Source: Thermoleophilaceae bacterium
Lineage (GTDB): Bacteria; Actinomycetota; Thermoleophilia; Solirubrobacterales; Thermoleophilaceae
Direction of reading: 5' to 3'
DNA: 64,000 nucleotides
Assembly: GCA_036378175.1 (NCBI GenBank)
Contig: DASUWY010000014.1
Location: forward strand, 1-64,000
The notes under the pieces are model-generated. The model made no database searches and was not told the origin of the DNA. It saw only the letters and a list, made by a program, of their open reading frames with translations. Shown piece by piece: positions 34,973 through 43,127 of this stretch. Each line of letters begins with the position of its first letter. Position 1 is the first letter of the stretch. Made by a program: the position numbers and the translations under genes.

Positions 34973-35049
34973 TGGCCTGAGTCTGAAGTGGCGTCAGGCG
35001 CGACCAGACGCCGGGAAGGTGCCGGCGAAATGATGACTCAGGTCACTAG
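34969..35049. terminator. long inverted repeat spanning both stop codons of convergent genes
   Basis: CTAGTGGCCTGAGTC (34969-34983) and GACTCAGGTCACTAG (35035-35049) are inverted copies with one mismatch that can form a G-U pair. A second inverted pair, GGCGTC (34990-34995) and GACGCC (35007-35012), is nested inside. Both flanking genes end within the outer arms. No T-tract follows, so a bidirectional terminator or mRNA-end-protecting hairpin is an inference. Confidence 0.6.
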
Positions 35050-35534
35050 TCCCCTTCGGCCTCCCCCAGCCCCCACGCGAGCGCGGCGGCGAGGTCGAGC
35101 GTGGACACCACGCCGGCGGGATGCGCCTCCTCGTCCACGACGATGAGATGGCTGGTGCTGTGCTCGCACATGAGCTGGGCAGCACGGCTCGCGCTGTCGG
35201 ACTCCGACACCACCACCGGTCGCTTGGCCACATCGCCGGCGGTGGGCTCGTGCTCCTGCTCGGCGCGCATCGCGTTCATGAGATCGAGGTCGGAGATCAC
35301 GGCCCAGCCGTCACGGCCCGGGCCGCCGTCACCGAAGCCCGTGACCACGAGCGAGTGCACATGGTTGGCGGCCATCATCTCGGCCACCGCGCGGATGCCG
35401 GTCTCGGGCGGGCACGTGAGCACGCCGCGGCGCATCACGTGCTCCACGCGCGCATTGGCGAACGCCGGCGGAAGCTCGGTGAAGTAGGAGCCCTTCCTGT
35501 ACCAGCCGACGGGTCCCCGTGGTTCCTGGCTCAC
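35046..35534 (-). CDS. CBS-domain pair protein
   Basis: 162 residues from a GTG at 35534; an ATG at 35561 would add nine residues. Two CBS motifs are visible, VEHVMRRGVLTCPPETGIRAVAEMM and VAKRPVVVSESDSASRAAQLM in outline, each followed by the hydrophobic strand pair (HSLVVTG, HLIVVDEE). Such stand-alone pairs bind adenine nucleotides and sense energy state. It is divergent from a universal stress protein gene, a common association in actinobacteria. Confidence 0.78.
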   Translation of the reverse strand: MSQEPRGPVGWYRKGSYFTELPPAFANARVEHVMRRGVLTCPPETGIRAVAEMMAANHVHSLVVTGFGDGGPGRDGWAVISDLDLMNAMRAEQEHEPTAGDVAKRPVVVSESDSASRAAQLMCEHSTSHLIVVDEEAHPAGVVSTLDLAAALAWGLGEAEGD

Positions 35535-35578
35535 CGTCCCATTATGGCGAGCAGCCGCCATGGGTACGCTTCGCGCGC

Positions 35579-36067
35579 ATGCCGGAGGACTCGCGGCCCA
35601 TCCTGATCTGCTTCGACGACTCGGAGCCGTCGCACAACGCCATCGCCGAGGCGGCACGCCTATTCCCGGGCTCGCGCGCGGTGGTGCTGCACGTGTGGCG
35701 CTCGATCGAGTCGACCCCCGCGTACCGCTATTCGGCCGCCGGGCTCACCGGTGCGCTTCGCGAAGCGATGGACGAGCTCGAGACCGCGGGCCGGGAGGCG
35801 GCGGCCGGCGAGGCGGCAAAAGGCGTGAAGCTGGCGCGCGAAGCCGGACTGGAGGCCGAGGCGCTCGTTGTGGAGGCGAAAGAGCACACCGACTCGATCG
35901 TGGCCGAGCAGGCTGACCGCTTGGACGCGCGGCTTGTGGTGATGGGCTCACGGCGGCTCGGCGCGATCCAGGCCATGGCGCTCGGCGGATTCTCGGCGGG
36001 AGCCCTCCATCGCGCCACCCGGCCGGTGCTGGTGGTGCCGTTCCACTCGAGTCATCCGGGGAGCTGA
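35579..36067 (+). CDS. universal stress protein (UspA family)
   Basis: 162 residues from the ATG at 35579. The alpha/beta fold opens with ILICFDDSEPSHNAI and closes with the ATP-binding loop GSRRLGAIQAMALGGFSAGA and PVLVVPF, the UspA G-x2-G-x9-G pattern. It likely binds ATP and acts in stress or dormancy. A GGGTAC/TACGCT element 8-15 bp upstream could serve a stress sigma factor or a leaderless promoter. Its 3' end overlaps the convergent monooxygenase gene by 16 bp. Confidence 0.83.
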   Translation: MPEDSRPILICFDDSEPSHNAIAEAARLFPGSRAVVLHVWRSIESTPAYRYSAAGLTGALREAMDELETAGREAAAGEAAKGVKLAREAGLEAEALVVEAKEHTDSIVAEQADRLDARLVVMGSRRLGAIQAMALGGFSAGALHRATRPVLVVPFHSSHPGS

Positions 36068-37197
36068 CGCGCGATTTCGCGGGCCACGCGCCGGCCATCG
36101 ATCCTCATGAAGCGGAGCTGCCCCGCGGCGGTGGTGTAGTAGCCATTGAAGTGGAGCCGCGGCGCGCGGGGGTGCGCGCGCCAGCGGAGGGGCCTTCCAT
36201 GCAGTGCCGGCAGCCCGAAGCCGTCGAGCACGCCGAGGTGGCCGACGATCGACGGCAGGTTCCGCTGGTACCCGGTGGCGGCGATGACCACGTCCGGCGA
36301 GAGGCGGGCTCCATCCACGAGCACGACCTCCGAGGCCTCGAAGCGCTCCACGTTCGGCACGAGCTTCACCCTGCCGTGCTTCACGTCCTCGATGAAGCCG
36401 CTGTCCACGAGGGCCGAGACGTGCCGCTTCTTCGTCGCGCTCTGCGCGCCGATCGGCGCGCGCGGGATGCCGTATCGCGCCAGGTTCCCGTAGATCAGAC
36501 GCTGGAACAGGTAGCCGCCCTGGTCGACGAAGAAGTCGGGAAGCGGATCCATCAGCACGGTGGCGTAGTTGAGTGGGAGGCCGCGCGGCCATTCGCGCGG
36601 CACGACGCTCGGAGCGGTTCGCATCGACGTCCAGACCCGGCACCCGCTCGCAGCGAGCTCGTGTGCGATCTCCGAGCCTGTGTTGCGGGCCGAGATCACG
36701 AGCACGCTCCTGCCGGCAAACGGCTCGGCGCTCCTGTAGGCGGACGCGTGGATCAGCTCGCCCGTGAAGCCGTGGCGGCCGGGCCAGTCCGGGAGCTTCG
36801 GCTCGGCGTCGTGGCCGGTGGCGATGACGGCGAAGGCGGTGTCGATCTCGCCCGCGGAGGTGGCGAGCCTCCAAAGCCCGCCGGCGCGCTCCACGCGCCT
36901 CACCTCCGTGTGGAACTGCAGCCGCAGCCGGTGCCGGCGCGCGTACTCCTCGAGGTACTCCACCACCTGATCGCGCCCGGGCCAGCGCCCGTAGCGCCGC
37001 GGCATCCGGTAGCCGGCGAGCGTTGAGGTGATGCGCGGCGTGTTCAGGCGCAGGCTGTGGTAGCGCGAGCGCCAGCTCGATCCCACCTGGCCCGTCCGCT
37101 CCAGCACCAAAGGGTCGATGCCTTGCCGCTTGAGCATCGCGGCCACAGACAGCCCAGCCGCCCCCGCCCCGGCAACCACCACCCGCTCGCGAGTCAT
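36052..37197 (-). CDS. flavin-containing monooxygenase-like FAD/NAD(P)-dependent oxidoreductase
   Basis: 381 residues from the ATG at 37197. FAD loop GAGAAGLSVA, the second nucleotide loop in the SVLVISARNTGSEIAHELAA segment (an A-R-N variant of GxGxxG/N), and ATGYQRNLPSIV near the end place it in the YUC/FMO-like group (CzcO-related). These enzymes oxygenate soft nucleophiles or ketones, or serve as NAD(P)H-linked reductases. The middle glycine of the second loop is replaced by Arg, so NADPH use is uncertain. It is isolated, 122 bp downstream of dinB. Confidence 0.75.
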   Translation of the reverse strand: MTRERVVVAGAGAAGLSVAAMLKRQGIDPLVLERTGQVGSSWRSRYHSLRLNTPRITSTLAGYRMPRRYGRWPGRDQVVEYLEEYARRHRLRLQFHTEVRRVERAGGLWRLATSAGEIDTAFAVIATGHDAEPKLPDWPGRHGFTGELIHASAYRSAEPFAGRSVLVISARNTGSEIAHELAASGCRVWTSMRTAPSVVPREWPRGLPLNYATVLMDPLPDFFVDQGGYLFQRLIYGNLARYGIPRAPIGAQSATKKRHVSALVDSGFIEDVKHGRVKLVPNVERFEASEVVLVDGARLSPDVVIAATGYQRNLPSIVGHLGVLDGFGLPALHGRPLRWRAHPRAPRLHFNGYYTTAAGQLRFMRIDGRRVAREIARQLPG

Positions 37198-37319
37198 GAG
37201 AGCCACCGTAACCGCGCGCCATGCGCGACACCACTCGGGTGGCTCCGGGTGTCATCCCAAGCGCACGTATTTCATGCTTAGGTGGAGACACCCGGTGGAG
37301 AGCTCCCGCGGTGGCCACG

Positions 37320-38516
37320 TCAATCCGGCAGCAGCGGGACGGTTATGTGCGGGTCGCGGCCGAGCAGGACCGCGCGGGTGATCGCTCCGGTGCCGAAGCG
37401 GTCGCGGATATCGTCGAGAACGGCGTCGAGCGCGCTCTCGCGCTGACGGTCGAACGGCAGCGCCAGCTGCACCGCCCAGTCGTCCTCCAGGTTGCTCAGC
37501 GAGATCCCGATCAGCGTGATCCCCTGGCGCTCGATCATGGGCATCGCTTCCGCCAGCAGGCCGCGCGCGGTGGCGAGGATCTTCTGTGTGTGCGCCGTGG
37601 CTTCCGTGAGCGTGTGCGAGCGGGTGGCACGCGTGAAGTCCTCGAAGCGGAGTCGCAACACCACCGTCCTGCAGACCCGACTCGCCGCGCGCAACCGGCG
37701 CGCAACGCGCTCCACGAGGCCCACGAGGTTGGCGTCGAGCGCCTCGCACGAACGCGGGGCGCGGCGCCCGAGCGCGTGCTGCGCTCCCATCGAGCGCCGC
37801 CGGCGACCCGGCCGCACGCGCCGCGGGTCGCGGTTGTGCGCCAGCGCATGCAGGTGCCGCCCGGCGGCGCGCCCGACGATCGACACCAGCGTTGACTCAG
37901 GCAGCCTCGCCACCTCCGCCACCGTCGTGATCCCGAGCGGGCGCAGCTTCTGCGACGTCTTCTCCCCCACCCCCCACAGCCGCTCCACCGGCAACGGGTG
38001 CAGGAACGCGAGCTCGCGGTCCGGCGGCACCACCAGGAGTCCGTCCGGCTTGGCCACCGCGCTAGCCACCTTCGCCAGGAACTTGGTTCGCGCAACGCCG
38101 ACCGTGATCGGCAGGCCCACGCGCTCCCGCACGTCGCGCCGTAGCCGGACTGCGATCTGCTCGGGCGTGCCGAAGATGTGGTCGAGGCCGTGGACGTCGA
38201 GGAACGCCTCGTCGATCGAGAGCCCTTCGACGAGGGGCGACCAGCGCTCGAACACCTTGAACACCGCCTTGCTCGCCTCGGAGTAGGCGGACATGCGCGG
38301 CGATACCACCACCGCGTCCGGGCACAGGCGACGCGCGGTGCCACCGCCCATCGCCGTGCGCACCCCGCGCGCCTTGGCCTCGTAGCTGCAGGCGAGCACC
38401 ACGCCGGCGCCGACGATCACGGGCCGGCCACGCAGCCGCGGATCGTCCCGCTGCTCGACGGACGCGTAGAAGGCATCGAGGTCCGCGTGGAGGATCGTGG
38501 CCTGACCTGTTGACAC
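37320..38516 (-). CDS. dinB: DNA polymerase IV (Y-family)
   Basis: 398 residues from the GTG at 38516. Catalytic motifs are complete: ILHADLDAFYASVEQ (metal Asp, steric-gate Phe), SYEAKARGVRTAM, and the SIDEAFLDV acidic pair. Thumb HhH (LPVERLWGVGEKT) and little-finger domains follow, and the C-terminal LALPFDR is a beta-clamp-binding-type motif. It performs error-prone translesion synthesis. A LexA-type box abuts the start codon, which supports SOS control and this start. Confidence 0.88.
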   Translation of the reverse strand: MSTGQATILHADLDAFYASVEQRDDPRLRGRPVIVGAGVVLACSYEAKARGVRTAMGGGTARRLCPDAVVVSPRMSAYSEASKAVFKVFERWSPLVEGLSIDEAFLDVHGLDHIFGTPEQIAVRLRRDVRERVGLPITVGVARTKFLAKVASAVAKPDGLLVVPPDRELAFLHPLPVERLWGVGEKTSQKLRPLGITTVAEVARLPESTLVSIVGRAAGRHLHALAHNRDPRRVRPGRRRRSMGAQHALGRRAPRSCEALDANLVGLVERVARRLRAASRVCRTVVLRLRFEDFTRATRSHTLTEATAHTQKILATARGLLAEAMPMIERQGITLIGISLSNLEDDWAVQLALPFDRQRESALDAVLDDIRDRFGTGAITRAVLLGRDPHITVPLLPD

Positions 38517-38529
38517 GAACGTATGTTCG
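38516..38529 (-). promoter_or_regulatory. LexA (SOS) box of dinB
   Basis: CGAACATACGTTCG on the minus strand fits the Gram-positive LexA consensus CGAAC-N4-GTTCG with perfect arms. Its last base is the first base of the dinB GTG start, so the message may be leaderless or very short-leadered. Confidence 0.75.
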
Positions 38530-38549
38530 CACGTGTCCCGGCGTGAGGA

Positions 38550-38575
38550 GTTCGCACGGGCGCGGCACCGGGTAG
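38550..38575 (+). promoter_or_regulatory. candidate stress-sigma promoter of the 77-residue gene
   Basis: GTTC (38550-38553), 16 bp, GGGTAG (38570-38575) resembles SigB/SigF-type promoters and lies about 40 bp before the ATG at 38614. Weaker match than the gas vesicle promoter. Confidence 0.35.
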
Positions 38576-38613
38576 CAAAAGCCATACCCCAATCCACGGA
38601 GGGACCTGTGGCA

Positions 38614-38847
38614 ATGAACCTCAATCCCAGCCAGGCCATCCGCGGCGCCGTCGGCGTGGCGGCGCTCGGCTTCGTCGCCGCTCAGACGATCAAGGAGCGC
38701 CGCCGCACGAAGGTGTTCGGCATGAACCTCGACCTGCAGAAGTTCGCCAAGCAGGTGGGCAACGCCGCGGACCGGCTGGAGCGCACCAGCGAAGACGTGC
38801 GGATGATCAGCGTCCAGGCGAAGAAGCTCAGCAACAAGCTCGCGTAG
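38614..38847 (+). CDS. small hydrophobic-helix protein convergent with gvpK, unknown function
   Basis: 77 residues from the ATG at 38614 with GGAGGG upstream. One hydrophobic segment (AIRGAVGVAALGFVAAQTI) is followed by a basic cluster KERRR and an amphipathic helix (LQKFAKQVGNAADRLERTS and on). It could be a membrane-surface protein; the family is not recognised. It ends in TAG immediately before the CTA (stop) of gvpK. Position next to the gas vesicle operon suggests but does not prove a link. Confidence 0.55.
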   Translation: MNLNPSQAIRGAVGVAALGFVAAQTIKERRRTKVFGMNLDLQKFAKQVGNAADRLERTSEDVRMISVQAKKLSNKLA

Positions 38848-39189
38848 CTAGAGCAGGTTCCCGAGCGGGCCGAGATTGAGGTTGAGGTCTTCCTCCGTGA
38901 GCCCGAACTCCATTCGCAGCTGCTCCATCCGCTTGTCGAGCTCCATGAAGGTGCGGCCCAGGCGCTCGACCTCGTCCTCGCTGAGCGTGCCGCCGTCGAT
39001 GCGTCGCAACGCCTGACGCTCCATGAGCTGCCGGAGCAGCTCGATCACGGTGAGCACCAGCTGCGCAAGCCCGCGCTCCAGCTTCTCCGGATCCGCGTTC
39101 ACGCGCCGCGACAGAGCGTCGTCCAGCCGCGGCTCTTCGGCCGCAAACGGGTCGAGGTTCCGTGGCGCGTGCAGGAACTTGTCTCTCAC
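38848..39189 (-). CDS. gvpK: gas vesicle protein GvpK
   Basis: 113 residues. The GvpK core is plain: a DPEKLERGLAQLVLTVIELL helix, RQLMERQALRRIDGGTLS and the closing DLNLNLGPLG. GvpK is an essential accessory protein of vesicle assembly with no known enzymatic activity. It is the last gene of the operon and its start overlaps the stop of the preceding GvpF/L gene by 4 bp. Confidence 0.9.
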   Translation of the reverse strand: MRDKFLHAPRNLDPFAAEEPRLDDALSRRVNADPEKLERGLAQLVLTVIELLRQLMERQALRRIDGGTLSEDEVERLGRTFMELDKRMEQLRMEFGLTEEDLNLNLGPLGNLL

Positions 39190-39812
39190 GGCGCACTGAA
39201 GCTGTACGGGGGCCAGGGTCCTGTGCAGAGCAGGCGAAGCTCGGGATTCGCCTCCTCGAGCTCATGCACGCATTGGACGAACGACGCGACCGAGGTCCTA
39301 TCCACCAGGTAGGCGGCGCGAAGGAGCTCGGCAGGATCCGGGGCGGGCAGCTTCGCGCTCGCGCGCGCGCGTGAAGCAAGCGGCGAATGCACCTTCCGCG
39401 AAACCGCGTCCTCGGCCGCCGCCGAGCGCGCCTTCGCGCGCAGGTAGTCCGCTCCGCTGAGCGAATCGGACGGGCGCGGCCGCGGCTGGTCCCCCAGCAC
39501 ACGCACGGACACCTCCACCGCACCGCGCACGCGGTCGAGCGCGCGAGTGAACTCGCCGTGACGCTCCGCCAGCGCGCGCGCCGCGGCATCCTCGTCCTGG
39601 AGCCGCGTGCCGAAGCGCACCGGCAGCAGGTCCCTGTCATCCATCAGCGCCTCGACCACGCGCTCGTGACGCCACAACACCTCCGGCGTTACCTCGACGT
39701 CCTCCGCCGGCGCGCACACCACCGCCAGGCCATGGGTGGCCACCGCGGTGAGCGGCGCCACCTCCGGGAGCTCCGGCGCCGAGTCGTCGGTGATCGCGAA
39801 CAGCTCGATCAC
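39186..39812 (-). CDS. gas vesicle protein GvpF/GvpL family (third copy)
   Basis: 208 residues. GvpF/L features: an N-terminal small domain (LTAVATHGLAVVCAPAEDVEV), the LLPVRFGTRLQDEDAAARAL core and a C-terminal LRLLCTGPWPPYSF, the typical GPWPPYxF ending. GvpF/L proteins contact GvpA and are minor components or chaperones of the growing vesicle. It overlaps both neighbours by 4 bp. It is shorter than the other two copies. Confidence 0.85.
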   Translation of the reverse strand: MIELFAITDDSAPELPEVAPLTAVATHGLAVVCAPAEDVEVTPEVLWRHERVVEALMDDRDLLPVRFGTRLQDEDAAARALAERHGEFTRALDRVRGAVEVSVRVLGDQPRPRPSDSLSGADYLRAKARSAAAEDAVSRKVHSPLASRARASAKLPAPDPAELLRAAYLVDRTSVASFVQCVHELEEANPELRLLCTGPWPPYSFSAP

Positions 39813-40012
39813 AGCGCGCTGCCCATACGGGGCAGGATGTCCTTCTCCTCCGCCGTGGCCACGGACGAGATCAGCGCGCGCAGGCTCACGTAGACGAGGT
39901 CCACGTCGGCCGCGGCCAGCGTGATGTCTCCCGCGATCACCACGCCTCCGCCGAGCAGGCGGTCGATGAGGTCGATGAGAGCGACGTCCTGTTCGGCGAT
40001 CGTGGTGCTCAT
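39809..40012 (-). CDS. short GvpA-family protein (GvpJ/GvpM/GvpS-like)
   Basis: 67 residues from the ATG at 40012. The GvpA fold core is recognisable: ALIDLIDRLLGGGVVIAGDITLAAADVDLVYVSLRALISSV contains the helix-strand-strand-helix unit. It lacks the tail of the main GvpA and resembles minor shell proteins GvpJ/M/S, which probably nucleate or cap the vesicle. Exact class cannot be fixed. 4-bp overlaps on both sides. Confidence 0.8.
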   Translation of the reverse strand: MSTTIAEQDVALIDLIDRLLGGGVVIAGDITLAAADVDLVYVSLRALISSVATAEEKDILPRMGSAL

Positions 40013-40995
40013 GCGATCGTCGCGGCGCCGGTGGGGACGAAGTTGTACGGCGGCCACGGCCCGCTCAGCTCTACCCGCGCGCCGAGCGCCTCGTGCTGGG
40101 CCTCGAGCTGAGTGGCGACATCGCGCAGCTCTCCCACCCGTTCGGCCTCCACGAGGTAGGCGGCGTTCAGGATCATGTCCCCCTCGTGTCCCGAGAGCTC
40201 GCGGTTCTGCGGCGGGCGCGTGACCGAGTCGAGCGCGTGCTCCTCGAGCCGGCCGTGCACCTCGTGCGCGAGCTCGCGGACGAGGGAGGCGCCCACCTCC
40301 CGCAGGTGGCGCTCCAGCCGCCGCCGCAGCATGTAGGCGCCACCGCCGCCGACGTCCTCGAGCTCGTCCTCGAACGCCTGCGCCTGGTCGCTCCGGGCGC
40401 GTGCCTCCGCGGCCACCTTGTCCGGGTCAACGATCACCTTTGCGCTCCACTCCTGCCGGCCGCGCAGCAGCTCGAGCGCGTCGCGCAACGCGCGGCCTTC
40501 CCGCTCGAGCATCTCCCGCACGCCATCTTCGCTCTCGAACAGCGTGCACAGCCGCAGCGGCACGATCGTGGTCGCCTCCAGCGCCTCGTCGAGCACGGAC
40601 TCGTGCGCCCGCGCCACGCGCTCGAGCCACGCGAGGTCGTTCAGGTTCCGCCGCAGCGGCGCCTCGCCGAACTCCGCGCGCGGAACGCGGCTCACGAGCG
40701 CGACGAGGCCTGACGCCTCGATCGCCTGCACCTCCGTCCCCGGCTCGATGCCGGTCCGGGCCGGCGGCTGCCGATCCCCCGCGGGCGCCACGCAGTACGC
40801 CCACAGCAGCTCCCCGGCCTCGGGTTCCGGCATGGGCCCCGAGGGCGGCGGGCTCGGCGTGGCCTGCTCCCGCTTCTCCTCGCCGAGCGCCGCCGCCACG
40901 AGCGCGTCACGCAACACCACCAATGCCTCTTCTTCCGCCTGCGCCAGGAGAGCGGGCGCGCGCTCCGCCGCCCACTTCGCCAGGTCGTCTCTCAC
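40009..40995 (-). CDS. gas vesicle protein GvpF/GvpL family (long copy)
   Basis: 328 residues from a GTG at 40995 that overlaps the preceding stop (GTGA). Residues 1 to about 60 form an extra charged helical segment (AKWAAERAPALLAQAEEEAL) and a Pro/Ser linker not usual in GvpF. The GvpF/L core follows from LLWAYCVAPAGD through IVPLRLCTLFESED and ends LSGPWPPYNFVP. The added N-terminal helices might bind the coiled-coil tail of the neighbouring GvpJ-like protein; that is inference. Confidence 0.83.
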   Translation of the reverse strand: MRDDLAKWAAERAPALLAQAEEEALVVLRDALVAAALGEEKREQATPSPPPSGPMPEPEAGELLWAYCVAPAGDRQPPARTGIEPGTEVQAIEASGLVALVSRVPRAEFGEAPLRRNLNDLAWLERVARAHESVLDEALEATTIVPLRLCTLFESEDGVREMLEREGRALRDALELLRGRQEWSAKVIVDPDKVAAEARARSDQAQAFEDELEDVGGGGAYMLRRRLERHLREVGASLVRELAHEVHGRLEEHALDSVTRPPQNRELSGHEGDMILNAAYLVEAERVGELRDVATQLEAQHEALGARVELSGPWPPYNFVPTGAATIA

Positions 40996-41357
40996 CTCTT
41001 CGACTCCTCCTCGAGGCGCTTCTCGAGCCGCTCGAGCCGCTCGCGCAGCTCTCGGTTCTGCTGCTCCAGCTGCCGCGCGCCGTCGCCGTTCTCTCCCTGC
41101 GCCATCTTCTGTAGGGACGAGTCGCTCTCCCACCAGTTGATCCCCATCTCGCGCGCACGGTCCACCGACGCGATCAGGAGCCGCAGCTTGATCGTGAGCA
41201 GCTCGATGTCGAGCAGGTTGATCTGGATGTCACCCGCGATCACGATCCCCTTGTCGAGCACGCGCTCGAGGATGTCCGCGAGGTTGGTGTCGGACGACGG
41301 GCGGCCCGGCAGTCGATCGCTTGTGCGTGGCTGTAGCCCGCGTGCCTCCATGCTCAC
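40992..41357 (-). CDS. gvpJ: GvpJ-like GvpA-family protein with coiled-coil tail
   Basis: 121 residues; GTG at 41357 overlaps the gvpO stop, with an ATG two codons later. After about 25 polar residues the GvpA-type core reads NLADILERVLDKGIVIAGDI, LLDIELLTIKLRLLIASV, then a 40-residue heptad-rich region (QLEQQNRELRERLERLEKRL) forming a probable coiled coil. That tail is the GvpJ feature that separates it from the main shell protein. Likely a minor shell or tip component. Confidence 0.82.
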   Translation of the reverse strand: MSMEARGLQPRTSDRLPGRPSSDTNLADILERVLDKGIVIAGDIQINLLDIELLTIKLRLLIASVDRAREMGINWWESDSSLQKMAQGENGDGARQLEQQNRELRERLERLEKRLEEESKR

Positions 41358-41635
41358 GCCCCGTCGGCCTGGCCGCGAACGAAGCGGCCGGTACGCGAGT
41401 AACCGCGCAGGGTGCCTTTGTCGTCGAGCTGGATCGTGTAGGTGCCGAGCACGTCTGTGGTGTTCGGAATCCTTGCCAGCTCGAGAGCGTCCACGGTGAT
41501 GCGCCAGAACTCACCGTCCCACTCGAGTCCCGTCACCGCCTCGGGCTGATAGCCCGTCAGCTCCTCCACCGTGGTCAGCGCGGCTTGGCTGAGCTCGCTC
41601 GCCGACAGCCGGCCGTTGTTATTCGACTGTGCCAT
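41354..41635 (-). CDS. gvpO: gas vesicle protein GvpO
   Basis: 93 residues. The GvpO domain is seen from ELTGYQPEAVTGLEWDGEFWRITVDALELARIPNTTDVLGTYTI in overview, ending LRGYSRTGRFVRG. GvpO is typical of actinobacterial and haloarchaeal gas vesicle clusters and is required for vesicle formation. It overlaps gvpG by 17 bp. Confidence 0.88.
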   Translation of the reverse strand: MAQSNNNGRLSASELSQAALTTVEELTGYQPEAVTGLEWDGEFWRITVDALELARIPNTTDVLGTYTIQLDDKGTLRGYSRTGRFVRGQADGA

Positions 41636-41882
41636 TCCCCTCCTGTCCCGCGATGCCGCGGATCTCCATCAGCCGCTCGAGCAGCGCGTTCTCGGCGTCG
41701 TCGATGTCCTCGTCGCTGAGCTCCCCTGTCGCTCGCGCCTCTTCCAGCTCGATCAGCGCGGCCCGGATCGCCGACTCGTCGTAGAGCTCGAGCTCCGCCT
41801 GCTCCTTGATGCGGTCGGCGAGCCACACGGTCCCGCGTACGGGCGCGAGGGGCAGGGTGAGAAGGCCGCTGATCAGGCCCAT
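41619..41882 (-). CDS. gvpG: gas vesicle protein GvpG
   Basis: 87 residues. GLISGLLTLPLAPVRGTVWL followed by the charged helix IKEQAELELYDESAIRAALI and ELEEARATGELSDED is the standard GvpG pattern. GvpG works with GvpF/L as an assembly factor. The start ATG at 41882 lies inside the 3' end of the preceding gvpF (10-bp overlap). Confidence 0.88.
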   Translation of the reverse strand: MGLISGLLTLPLAPVRGTVWLADRIKEQAELELYDESAIRAALIELEEARATGELSDEDIDDAENALLERLMEIRGIAGQEGNGTVE

Positions 41883-42628
41883 GCGGCGGCCTCCGAGCCG
41901 AGCTCGATGTCCGCGAAGCTGTAGGGAGGCAGCGGTCCCACGTAGTGGAGCGAGATGCGATCTCCGAGCTCCTCGCCCAGGCGCCGGACCTCCTTGCCGA
42001 ACGCGTCCTGGCGCTCGCGCTCGACGAGGCAGGCGAGGTTGAAGGCGGCGTCCGACGAGCGCAGCTCCTCCTCCCTCACTCCGGTGGCCACGGGCTCGAG
42101 CATCTCGATCGCAAGTCGTGTGTCCTCGGCACGGCGGTGGCCGACCTCGCTCGCGACGAGCTCCCCGAGCCGGATCCGCTCGTAGTAGCCGGCCTCGTTC
42201 GGCAGCGTCCTGATGTGATCGCGCAACTCGGCGACCGCGCGCGAGCGCGTGACCACGTCGCGCATCAGCTGCTCCTCGTTGTAGTCGCCCCTCACGTTCA
42301 GCTGCACGCGTCCCGCCAGCTCGCGGAGGGCGTGCTCGAGCCGCTCCGCGTTCGGCTCGAGCAGCCGCTCGCGCACCGCCTGCTCGTCCTCCATCAGTGT
42401 CCCGAACCGCACCGGCAGCACCGTGGTGCCCCCACACGCCTCCTCCAGCACGCGCCAGTGCGAGCGAATCTCGCGTGCGGCAGCCAGCGCACCGCCGTCC
42501 ACCGGGCTCACGAGCGCCGCGAGGCCGGCATGCTCCACCGGCCGCACCTGTCCACCCTCCACGCCACTCACATCCACCGCGGCGCAGTCCGCCGCCAGTC
42601 CCACGCCATAGACGTAGACGGGGCTCAC
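41873..42628 (-). CDS. gvpF: gas vesicle protein GvpF
   Basis: 251 residues, the standard GvpF length. It begins VYVYGVGLAADC, has the conserved TTVLPVRFGTLMEDEQAVRE core and RVQLNVRGDYNE, and ends SLHYVGPLPPYSFADIEL. It immediately follows gvpA (adjacent with 1-bp overlap), the usual A-F-G order, so this copy is the best GvpF candidate of the three. GvpF holds GvpA before assembly. Confidence 0.87.
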   Translation of the reverse strand: MSPVYVYGVGLAADCAAVDVSGVEGGQVRPVEHAGLAALVSPVDGGALAAAREIRSHWRVLEEACGGTTVLPVRFGTLMEDEQAVRERLLEPNAERLEHALRELAGRVQLNVRGDYNEEQLMRDVVTRSRAVAELRDHIRTLPNEAGYYERIRLGELVASEVGHRRAEDTRLAIEMLEPVATGVREEELRSSDAAFNLACLVERERQDAFGKEVRRLGEELGDRISLHYVGPLPPYSFADIELGSEAAAWA

Positions 42629-43092
42629 TAGCTGCTCTTCCTGCTGCGGGAGCGACTGCCGGATGAACGGCTACCGGACGAAGAGGACGAAGACCGGCTG
42701 CGGGAACTCGACCTCGACCTCGAGCGGCTGTTCCCGCCGTCGTCATCGTCGTCGTCGCCGCCCGTGAGCTTCTCCTTCACGCCCTCGAGGGCTCCCTTGG
42801 CCTTCGACTCCGCGCCGCCCGACGTGATCGACTCCATGAGGTCCGGCAGGCCGTGCGTGGTGTCGTCGTGCGCGATGTCGAGCCGGTTCACCGCCTCGGC
42901 GAAGCGCAGGTAGGTGTCCACGCTCGCGACGACTATCCGCGCGTCGATCGTGAGGATCTCGATACCGATCAGCGAGACGCGCACGAAGGCGTCGATCACC
43001 AGACCCTTGTCCAGGATAACGTCGATTACGTCTGCAAGGCCGCTCGGTCTGGGTCGCTCGATGTATCCGCGCGGTGTTGTCGCTATCGCCAT
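42628..43092 (-). CDS. gvpA: main gas vesicle shell protein GvpA with Asp-run and Ser/Arg tail
   Basis: 154 residues, twice the usual 70-75 of cyanobacterial/haloarchaeal GvpA. Residues 15-75 are a clean GvpA core ([20 protein letters not shown], then [20 protein letters not shown]) which forms the amyloid-like ribbed gas shell. After a short linker comes a run of six Asp (113-118) and a 35-residue Ser/Arg/Gly tail (121-154). The same kind of tail is on the SRPBCC protein of this operon. The tail would be expected on the water-facing side of the shell. GAGGAGGGG precedes the ATG. Confidence 0.87.
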   Translation of the reverse strand: MAIATTPRGYIERPRPSGLADVIDVILDKGLVIDAFVRVSLIGIEILTIDARIVVASVDTYLRFAEAVNRLDIAHDDTTHGLPDLMESITSGGAESKAKGALEGVKEKLTGGDDDDDDGGNSRSRSRSSSRSRSSSSSSGSRSSGSRSRSRKSS

Positions 43093-43127
43093 TGGGGTTT
43101 CCCCTCCTCGCTCGGGAATGGTGTCGG

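Noticed and set aside
37227-37253. Hairpin between dinB and the flavin monooxygenase gene (GACACC ... GGTGTC)
   Set aside because: Only 6 bp, competes with an inner stem and lacks a T-tract; not strong enough to call.
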